Assembly: GCA_964373165.1 (NCBI GenBank)
Contig: CAYJTF010000012.1
Location: 1 to 22,742 of the forward strand
Source of the DNA: JAGVVZ01 sp964373165
GTDB taxonomy: Archaea; Aenigmatarchaeota; Aenigmatarchaeia; CG10238-14
Direction: 5' to 3'
Length of the DNA stretch: 22,742 nt
Shown here: positions 16,802 through 22,742 of the stretch, piece after piece
Position numbering within the stretch: the first letter of the stretch is position 1
Layout of the letters: each line of letters begins with the position of its first letter
Made by a program: the position numbers and the translations under genes
The notes under the pieces: generated by a model
The model's input: the letters and a program-made list of their open reading frames with translations, nothing else
The model's database searches: none
Told to the model about the DNA's origin: nothing

Positions 16802-17305
16802 TTGATCCTGTTCTCCGTCATTTTTATATCTGGCTGTATTTCGCAGCAACAAGGCGGCTTGCGAGAATATGAAGAATCATCTTATTCAATTAGTTACCCG
16901 GGTAACTGGGCAAAGAACAAAGGTACTAAATTTGATGTGATCTTTCTGGCTCCAAGACAAGATGATTTCAGCGCTAATTTAGGCATTACAGTAGCATCTT
17001 TGAGTGAGGAGGAAAAATCACAAACGTTAGACGAAATAGTTAATATTATTAAACAGCTTCAGTCAGAAGACTATCCGGAATATAAAGTAATAAGCGAAAA
17101 TCATCTCACAGTAAGTGATAAATCGGCTTTCAAACGGGTTTACGATTGGTATAGTTCAGAATACAAATTAGACGTGACACAAATTCAGGTATTTCTCATA
17201 AAAGATGATACGTCTTACATTATTACCGCAACTTCATTAAGTGATAAATTCGACGAATATGAACCGACATTTATGGAAATGATCAACTCATTCCAATTAA
17301 AGTAA
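16802..17305 (+). CDS. PsbP-like lipoprotein, about 167-174 aa
   Basis: A membrane-attached extracytoplasmic protein with a lipobox FISGC (Cys at 16835-16837). It is followed by a Gln/Gly linker and a single domain that begins YSISYPGNWAKN and has the beta-rich pattern of PsbP/MOG1-like domains: a YP-x-x-W strand, a FLAP strand, a central helix, YIITATS, and a final helix ending INSFQLK. The only standard start is TTG 16802, but it gives a signal peptide without a positive n-region. The in-frame codons just upstream (ATA 16781, then NKKILFL) would complete a textbook lipoprotein signal, so translation may begin at ATA 16781 or the base call may hide an ATG. An in-frame stop at 16763 limits any further extension. 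Function unknown. PsbP-like lipoproteins are common in archaea without a settled role. Confidence 0.8.
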   Translation: MILFSVIFISGCISQQQGGLREYEESSYSISYPGNWAKNKGTKFDVIFLAPRQDDFSANLGITVASLSEEEKSQTLDEIVNIIKQLQSEDYPEYKVISENHLTVSDKSAFKRVYDWYSSEYKLDVTQIQVFLIKDDTSYIITATSLSDKFDEYEPTFMEMINSFQLK

Positions 17306-17401
17306 TTGTCTGATTTTTCTGAATTAGAGATAATTCATTACCTAATAAGAATGATAATCAATTTTGAATAGGAAATTAACTGCTTACCAGTAATAGTTAA
17401 A

Positions 17402-17416
17402 ATAAAATGAAGAAAT
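17402..17416 (+). promoter_or_regulatory. 15-base element shared upstream of both reductase genes (copy 2)
   Basis: The same 15 bases as 11279-11293, here immediately before a TATA-like run. The embedded ATG again opens only five codons (MKKSI). Confidence 0.4.
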
Positions 17417-17417
17417 C

Positions 17418-17427
17418 AATATAAATT
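17418..17427 (+). promoter_or_regulatory. Candidate TATA box of RNR2
   Basis: AATATAAATT lies 74-83 bases before the RNR2 ATG. Transcription would start near 17449, giving a leader of about 50 bases that contains the ribosome site. Confidence 0.4.
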
Positions 17428-17431
17428 GAAT

Positions 17432-17461
17432 TTGGCAAATACATTATACAGTTGGCAAATA
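17432..17461 (+). repeat. Direct repeat TTGGCAAATA, 20-base period, at the RNR2 promoter
   Basis: Two copies (17432-17441 and 17452-17461) are exactly 20 bases apart, about two helical turns, and flank the expected transcription start. This suits a dimeric repressor binding one face of the DNA. A partial copy, TTTGGC, follows at 17480-17485. It does not look like a bacterial NrdR box. Confidence 0.4.
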
Positions 17462-17488
17462 TTGTTTTGCTGCTATTATTTGGCTTTC

Positions 17489-17495
17489 GGGGGTG
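17489..17495 (+). promoter_or_regulatory. Ribosome binding site of RNR2
   Basis: GGGGGTG, 5 bases before ATG 17501, fixes the start of the long reductase frame and agrees with the ATP-cone beginning a few residues later. Confidence 0.7.
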
Positions 17496-17500
17496 TTTTT

Positions 17501-20500
17501 ATGGAAAGGGATTTTTCTAAATTGAAGAAGAGAGATGGAAGAATAGTTGACTTTGATAAGAAAAAAATAGCTGATGCTATATACAAATCAGTGAAAGCCA
17601 CTGGCGGCAAAGATAAGAAACTCGCGAACAAACTTTCAGAAAAAGTCATTGAACTCATGACCTCCGAATTAAAGAATGAAGTGCCAACAGTTGAAGACAT
17701 CCAGGATTTTGTGGAGCGCGTTCTTATAGAAGAAGGACAAGCAAAGGTGGCGAAAGCGTATATATTATATCGACAGAAGAGGGCTGAAGCGAGAGCTGAG
17801 AAGGCAAAACTTCTCGATAAAGAAAATGTGGATGAAATAGACAAGAGATTCGATTTGAATGCGTTGCGTGTTTTAAAGTCCCGGTATTTGAAAAAAAATG
17901 AATTGGGGAAGGCAATAGAATCTCCTAAAGAATTATTTTCGAGAATTGCGGTTCATGTGGGCCTAGCTGACGTAATGTACGATCAGCAAGTGTTTAATAT
18001 CAACGGCAACGAAAAAACGCATAAACAAGATGATTTTGACTGCATCAAAAATGAAAACAAATTCAGCATAGGCAAATACAAACTGAACAGATATCATTTG
18101 GACGCATTGAAGAGAGTTTATGATCGTGCGAACAGAAACGGACAAATGAAAGTAAGCTGGGATGAGTTGCTAGATATTGTCAAAAACAACAAACTTGATT
18201 CATATGAAAAGAACATGGACGAATATTTTGATGCAATGACAAGCAAAAGGTTCATGCCCAATACTCCTGCCATTGCTAATTTCGGGAACAGATTAGGAAT
18301 GGGCTCTGCATGTTTTCATCCTAATCAATTAATAATAACACTAGACGGACCTAAAAAAATAAGTGAAATTAATGTGGGAGATAAAGTTTTAACCCACAGA
18401 GGGAGATTTAGAAATGTTAAACAAATATTTATCAGAGAAACTAATTCATTACTTTCTTTTCAATGCAGGAAGTTGCCTAGATCTGCCATGTTAGTGACAG
18501 AAGAGCACCCTGTATTGACTTATAAAGATGGTGAAATGGGATGGTATCCGGCTTATATGATAAAAGAAAAGGATAAAGTAGCACTTTCGTATCCAAGTGA
18601 AACAAAAGATGTAGAAAGAATTAAAGTGAGTGACATTGTAAAAGATGTAACAGTGAAAAATGATAAATGTTATTATGAGTATAAAGACGGAAAATTCGAT
18701 GCGTTTATTCATACCACAAAATCTGTCAACGAGACCATTGAAGTCGATTACGATTTAATGAAACTGTTTGGCTTTTATTTAGCGGAAGGCTGTGTGTCTA
18801 AAAACGACTGTGTTATATTCACGCTATCTACAGATGAGGTGGATTATTGTAATGAAATAATTTCTATAATGGAAAGAAAGTTCGGTATTACTGCACGTAT
18901 AGAAACAAATACTAATCCTGAAAGAAAGTGGTTGTCACTACGTTTTCATTCCACTATATTAGCAAATTTTTTTGAAAACACATTTGGTACAGGTTACAAT
19001 GAAAAAAAAATACCGAACTGGATCATGTTGTTGCCTGTAGAAAAACAAAAAGGTCTAATGTCAGGTATGATAAGAGGAGATGGAACTGTATTCAAAAACT
19101 GGAATAAGATTAATGCAAAACTTGTTATGTCAAACACTAATCTAGTATATGCTTTTTGGCAAATGTGTATGCGTTGCGGCGTTTTTGCTTCACTCCGCAA
19201 AGAAAAAATGCCTAAACTTGGAAACACAGAACCTTTTAATTGTACAATAGGAGACTCAAAAGGACAGTTACTGATGAATGAGTTATTTGGAAAAAGGATA
19301 CAGGAAGTTGTTAGTCTAAATAAAACCTTTATTATAAATGGGTTTGTATTTACTGATGTTGAAAAAATTGAAAAAATAAACTATCAAGGACCTGTTTTTA
19401 ATTTAGAAGTGGAAGAAGATCATTCTTATGTAGCTAATATGGTATCAGTACATAATTGCTTCGTTTTAGATGTAGACGATTCCTTAGAAAGCATTATGGG
19501 AACTTTGTCAAAGGCTGCGACGATATTCCAGGCTGGTGGCGGTTTAGGTTATAACTTCTCAAGATTAAGACCCGAAGGTGATTATGTCGCATCAACATCC
19601 GGTCAAGCATCCGGCCCACTGAGTTTTATGAGATTGTATGATACGATGACTGAAGTAATAAAACAGGGCGGCTGCGTATCTACGGATACGTTAGTAAGAA
19701 CGGATAAAGGACTCATACCAATGATAAACATGCTGAACTCACCGCCTCTAAAAGATAACCCGACGGATTATTTCGTCTATGACGGAAAAGAGTTTAATTT
19801 TACATGGCTCGCACAAAACAATGGTTTTGCTTCTGTGTATAATATAAAAACCGAGTTGGGGAATGAACTCGATGCCACAGGCAACCATTTAATGGCTGTC
19901 ATTACTGAGAATGGAATGGAATGGAAATCTGTGGATAAGCTTAAAGAAAGTGACTGGCTTGTTACGGTTGTGGGAGGTCATCAGGGAAAGAAAATAGAAC
20001 TCCCTAGATTAGACCGCCAGCATTATAATGCAAACAAGCTAAAAATACCAAATTATTTAGACGAAGATGTAGCAGAACTTCTAGGACTTTATATAGCAGA
20101 CGGCTGCTTTAATAACGGGAGATTCATAATATCAGTGAATTCTAAAGATACAGACTTGATAGAAAGAATAGAATACCTTATGAACAAAGTATTCAATCTA
20201 AAAGTTGGAGAGAGGAGAAATAAAGATACTTATGTTGATTTGATATTTTTCTCAAAAGATTTAGAGCAATATTTCAAGAGGCAGAAATGGAGCAAAGACA
20301 GATCGTGGAACAGCTCGATACCAATTGATATACTGCAATCAGAAGAAAACGTGGCTTATGCGTTTTTAAGAGGTTTGTTTGAGGGCGACGGAAGCATACA
20401 TTCAGACGGATATCCTATTTTATATTCCTCCTCTGAAACCTTAATAAATCAGGTCCAACAACTGCTTTTAGCATTAGGTATAATATCAAAAAAACATGCT

Positions 20501-22742
20501 ATAGAGATAGAAAAAATGAAAGGTCATGTTGGAAAAAGAACTATGCATAAACTGATATTATTAACCGATAGGTCAATCGAAATTTTCAAAAATAAAATTG
20601 GATTTATTACGGAAAAGAAAAAAAAACTTTTCGAGAAATATTTCCGACATAAAAAAATTGAATATTCAGACTTAGTGCCAACATTTCCCCAAATATTCAA
20701 GCAATACTATAAGAGGGTGGGAAGAGGTTCAGGAAAAGGTAGAAGCAAGAAGGGGGCTGATTTGAAATACTATAAAGATGTTTGTCACTACTTAAAGGGG
20801 GATAGAACACTAACAAGAAAAAATTTAAAAAAACTTTTAGAGAAACACCCGTTTTTGAAGAACGATCAACTACTGGGAGAGCTTTCTAATGAAAAATATT
20901 TCTTTAACAGAGTAACTTCTGTGAAAAACGGATCGGAAAAATATACTATGGAAATAGAGGTTCCGGGACCAAACAGTTATATAGCAAATGGCTTTCTAGT
21001 GCATAACATAAGACGCGGAGCAAACATGGGTATTTTGAATAGCAACCATCCTGATATTGAAAAATTCATTACAGCCAAGAAAGGCAATCAGGCATTGAAA
21101 AATTTCAACATCTCTGTTTTAATCACATCTGACTTCTGGGAATATTATAAGAAAAATGAACCTTATCCCCTGATTAATCCAAGAACCGGCCAAACTGTGA
21201 GAGCAGTCAATCCACGAATGCTTCTTGATTTGATTGTTTATCAGGCATGGGAATCGGCCGAGCCAGGCGTGATATTCTTTGATCATGTAAATAAGTATAA
21301 CCCCTTCTTCGAGCATTTAGGACCTATTGTTACTACTAACCCTTGTATAACAGGTGATGCATTAGTTTTAACGGATATTGGTTTAATACCGATAAAAGAG
21401 ATCGCTGAAAAATATCCTAATGGTGGCATAAAAATAGCTACGGAACAAGTAATTCAGAACGGAAACTTATTTTTAAGACAATTAATATATGTTTCTGAAT
21501 TCAAAGCATTTAAGACAGGAAAGAAAGAAACAATTAAATTATTAACAAAGAACGGAAAAGAGTTGAAATGCACACCAGATCATAAGGTATTAACAACAAA
21601 TGGCTGGAAAGAAGCCATGAAATTAACAAGATATGATGAAATCCTTGTAAATACTGAAGACGGTGTTGATATGTTAGATATAATAAAACCAAACGGTATT
21701 GAAGAAGTTTATGATATTACCGAGCCATTAACACATTCATTCATTGCTAACGGCATTGTTGTGCATAATTGTGGTGAAGTTTTACTTTATGGCAATGAGT
21801 CCTGCAATTTAGGAAGCATAAATGTATGGGCGTTCGTTAAAGAGACGGAAGATGAAAAAATAGAATATGACTGGGATGGATTGGCAGAGACTGTTAAGAC
21901 ATGCACCCGATTCCTGGACAATGTGATTGATGTCAACAAGTACCCATTGAAAGAAATTGAAGAGATGACGTTGGCAACTAGAAAAATAGGATTGGGTGTT
22001 ATGGGTGTTGGTGACCTGCTTTTTGAACTAGGCATTCCATTTAACAGCGAAGAAGGAAGGAAGTTCATGGAAAAGATAATGCAATTTATCAACTATCATT
22101 CAAAACTTCAGTCGATTGAACTGGCGAAAGAGCGGGGCATACTGCCTTACTTTGATAAAAGTTTCTATCCGCAGGGCCGTCTGCCTTTCAGCGGATTTGA
22201 TAAAAAAGATGAATGGGACTTTGACTGGAATGAAGTGACAGAAAAAATCAAGAAGCACGGCATCAGAAATGGCTACACCACCATAATTGCTCCTACAGGC
22301 AGCATATCGATGATTGCTGGATGCAGCAGCGGCATGGAACCTGTGTACAGCTTAGTTTTTGAGAAACACGTGGCTGTCGGCAGTTTTTATTATGTCAATC
22401 CTATATTTGAAAAAATACTGAGAGAACATGACTTGTTTGACGAGGAGCTAATAGCAGAAATAAGTAAGATGAGAGGAAGCATCCAAAATATCAAATACGT
22501 GCCTGCTAAAGTGAAAAAAATATTTGTCACAGCAATGGATATGACGCCGGAAGACCATATTAGAGCCTTGGCTTCATTCCAGAAGTGGACTGATTCATCT
22601 ATATCCAAGACAAACAATTTCCCTGCTAACGCAACCGTCGACGACATGAAGAGTAGCTATCTACTTGCATACGAATTGGGTTGCAAAGACGTGACTGTAT
22701 TCAGAGACACTTCAATCGCTCAGCAAGTATTGGTTGGTGGCA
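17501..22742 (+). CDS. nrdJ: Class II ribonucleotide reductase RNR2 with ATP-cone and three inteins (3' end beyond window)
   Basis: A B12-dependent reductase of ribonucleotides. The frame is open for 1,747 codons to the right edge; 969 of them are intein, leaving 778 extein residues in view. The extein has an ATP-cone (KKRDGRIVDFDKKKIADAIY, about 8-100) for allosteric control, then MPNTPAIANFGNRLG, redox Cys in SA^CFVLDVDDS, AGGGLGYNFSRLRPEGD, KQGG^IRRGANMG, the radical motif NP^CGE, ESCNLGSIN, and APTGSISMIAGCSSGMEP. The carets mark intein sites. Extein blocks are precursor 1-270, 653-724, 1170-1281 and 1424 onward. The C-terminus, where shuttle cysteines are expected, is outside the window. 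It is a paralogue of RNR1, which lacks the cone. If intein 2 cannot splice because of its +1 Ile, this gene would not give an intact enzyme. Confidence 0.95.
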   Translation, partial: MERDFSKLKKRDGRIVDFDKKKIADAIYKSVKATGGKDKKLANKLSEKVIELMTSELKNEVPTVEDIQDFVERVLIEEGQAKVAKAYILYRQKRAEARAEKAKLLDKENVDEIDKRFDLNALRVLKSRYLKKNELGKAIESPKELFSRIAVHVGLADVMYDQQVFNINGNEKTHKQDDFDCIKNENKFSIGKYKLNRYHLDALKRVYDRANRNGQMKVSWDELLDIVKNNKLDSYEKNMDEYFDAMTSKRFMPNTPAIANFGNRLGMGSACFHPNQLIITLDGPKKISEINVGDKVLTHRGRFRNVKQIFIRETNSLLSFQCRKLPRSAMLVTEEHPVLTYKDGEMGWYPAYMIKEKDKVALSYPSETKDVERIKVSDIVKDVTVKNDKCYYEYKDGKFDAFIHTTKSVNETIEVDYDLMKLFGFYLAEGCVSKNDCVIFTLSTDEVDYCNEIISIMERKFGITARIETNTNPERKWLSLRFHSTILANFFENTFGTGYNEKKIPNWIMLLPVEKQKGLMSGMIRGDGTVFKNWNKINAKLVMSNTNLVYAFWQMCMRCGVFASLRKEKMPKLGNTEPFNCTIGDSKGQLLMNELFGKRIQEVVSLNKTFIINGFVFTDVEKIEKINYQGPVFNLEVEEDHSYVANMVSVHNCFVLDVDDSLESIMGTLSKAATIFQAGGGLGYNFSRLRPEGDYVASTSGQASGPLSFMRLYDTMTEVIKQGGCVSTDTLVRTDKGLIPMINMLNSPPLKDNPTDYFVYDGKEFNFTWLAQNNGFASVYNIKTELGNELDATGNHLMAVITENGMEWKSVDKLKESDWLVTVVGGHQGKKIELPRLDRQHYNANKLKIPNYLDEDVAELLGLYIADGCFNNGRFIISVNSKDTDLIERIEYLMNKVFNLKVGERRNKDTYVDLIFFSKDLEQYFKRQKWSKDRSWNSSIPIDILQSEENVAYAFLRGLFEGDGSIHSDGYPILYSSSETLINQVQQLLLALGIISKKHAIEIEKMKGHVGKRTMHKLILLTDRSIEIFKNKIGFITEKKKKLFEKYFRHKKIEYSDLVPTFPQIFKQYYKRVGRGSGKGRSKKGADLKYYKDVCHYLKGDRTLTRKNLKKLLEKHPFLKNDQLLGELSNEKYFFNRVTSVKNGSEKYTMEIEVPGPNSYIANGFLVHNIRRGANMGILNSNHPDIEKFITAKKGNQALKNFNISVLITSDFWEYYKKNEPYPLINPRTGQTVRAVNPRMLLDLIVYQAWESAEPGVIFFDHVNKYNPFFEHLGPIVTTNPCITGDALVLTDIGLIPIKEIAEKYPNGGIKIATEQVIQNGNLFLRQLIYVSEFKAFKTGKKETIKLLTKNGKELKCTPDHKVLTTNGWKEAMKLTRYDEILVNTEDGVDMLDIIKPNGIEEVYDITEPLTHSFIANGIVVHNCGEVLLYGNESCNLGSINVWAFVKETEDEKIEYDWDGLAETVKTCTRFLDNVIDVNKYPLKEIEEMTLATRKIGLGVMGVGDLLFELGIPFNSEEGRKFMEKIMQFINYHSKLQSIELAKERGILPYFDKSFYPQGRLPFSGFDKKDEWDFDWNEVTEKIKKHGIRNGYTTIIAPTGSISMIAGCSSGMEPVYSLVFEKHVAVGSFYYVNPIFEKILREHDLFDEELIAEISKMRGSIQNIKYVPAKVKKIFVTAMDMTPEDHIRALASFQKWTDSSISKTNNFPANATVDDMKSSYLLAYELGCKDVTVFRDTSIAQQVLVGG
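18311..19456 (+). other. RNR2 intein 1 (SA^CF site), 382 aa, LAGLIDADG type
   Basis: It starts CFHPNQLIITLDG, has block B VTEEHPVLT, LAGLIDADG helices LFGFYLAEGCV (near 18764-18794, with Glu in the acid position) and GLMSGMIRGDGTV (near 19051-19090), and ends EEDHSYVANMVSVHN with His-Asn. The +1 residue is Cys, the first redox cysteine of the reductase. All splicing residues are present, so it should be active. Confidence 0.93.
19673..21007 (+). other. RNR2 intein 2 (KQGG^I site), 445 aa, LAGLIDADG type, +1 residue Ile
   Basis: It starts CVSTDTLVRTDKGL, has block B ATGNHL, LAGLIDADG helices LLGLYIADGCF (near 20077-20111) and FLRGLFEGDGSI (near 20361-20399), and a basic region (about 20710-20760). 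It ends NSYIANGFLVHN with intact His-Asn. The next codon is ATA (Ile, 21008-21010), not Cys, Ser or Thr, so the acceptor for the branched intermediate is missing. One base change (ATA from ACA) would restore Thr. The extein junction KQGG/RRGANMG is otherwise normal. Confidence 0.92.
21344..21769 (+). other. RNR2 intein 3 (NP^CGE site), 142 aa mini-intein
   Basis: It starts CITGDALVLTDIGLIPIKEI, has block B TPDHKVLTTNGW, no LAGLIDADG helices, and ends EPLTHSFIANGIVVHN. The +1 residue is the radical Cys. At 142 residues it is a splicing domain only, near the minimum for a cis-splicing intein. It sits at the same position as the full-size intein of RNR1 and shares the CITGD start and the EPLTHSFIANG end with it. 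Confidence 0.93.

Noticed and set aside
17432..17461. NrdR-type box at the RNR2 promoter
   Set aside because: The TTGGCAAATA direct repeats do not resemble the palindromic NrdR box, and the spacing is 20 bases, not about 31.
17501..22742. RNR2 as a pseudogene
   Set aside because: The frame is uninterrupted, all catalytic cysteines and motifs are kept, and three inteins look coherent. Only the +1 Ile of intein 2 argues against function, and that may be a base error.

Overview
The window reads as AT-rich archaeal DNA, most likely a metagenome-derived scaffold from a DPANN-type archaeon. The evidence is an archaeal-type FtsZ, a COG1750-type exported Lon-fold protease, two adenosylcobalamin (class II) ribonucleotide reductases full of inteins, TATA boxes about 27 bases ahead of several apparently leaderless genes, GGTGAT/GGAGG ribosome binding sites, and a giant cysteine-rich exported protein carrying the CGDGxCxPGE...CPxDC motif that I associate with DPANN surface proteins. 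The lineage assignment is inference. A run of 100 Ns at 6780-6879 marks a scaffold join.

Layout. On the minus strand, 1-7460 is one giant open reading frame that runs off the left edge. It has a signal peptide, a Pro-rich repeat, Cys-rich modules, Thr-rich linkers, Ca-binding-like loops, a hydrophobic Gly/Ala stretch and a helical C-terminal part. Upstream on the same strand are a 63-residue winged-helix-like protein (7502-7693) and ftsZ (7751-8911). After a 377-base divergent intergenic region the plus strand carries a membrane-anchored S16/COG1750 protease (9289-11250) and a class II ribonucleotide reductase, RNR1 (11386-14463), interrupted by one 407-residue intein. Convergent to RNR1 is a small protein of possible OB fold (14464-14817). 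Then follow a deiminase-fold enzyme (15017-16474, plus), a 57-residue exported single-span protein (16494-16667, minus) and a PsbP-like lipoprotein (about 16802-17305, plus). A second class II reductase, RNR2 (17501 to beyond 22742), has an ATP-cone and three inteins of 382, 445 and 142 residues.

How the genes fit together. The two reductases are paralogues for dNTP synthesis. Their four inteins sit at or next to conserved active-site segments, and one site (NP^CGE, the thiyl-radical cysteine) is occupied in both genes, by a full intein in RNR1 and a mini-intein in RNR2. The second intein of RNR2 is followed by Ile instead of Cys/Ser/Thr, so as read it should not complete standard splicing. 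This is the strongest anomaly in the window. The giant surface protein and the exported protease form a plausible cell-envelope pair, but their linkage rests only on neighbourhood.

I see no tRNA, rRNA, CRISPR array, insertion sequence or origin.
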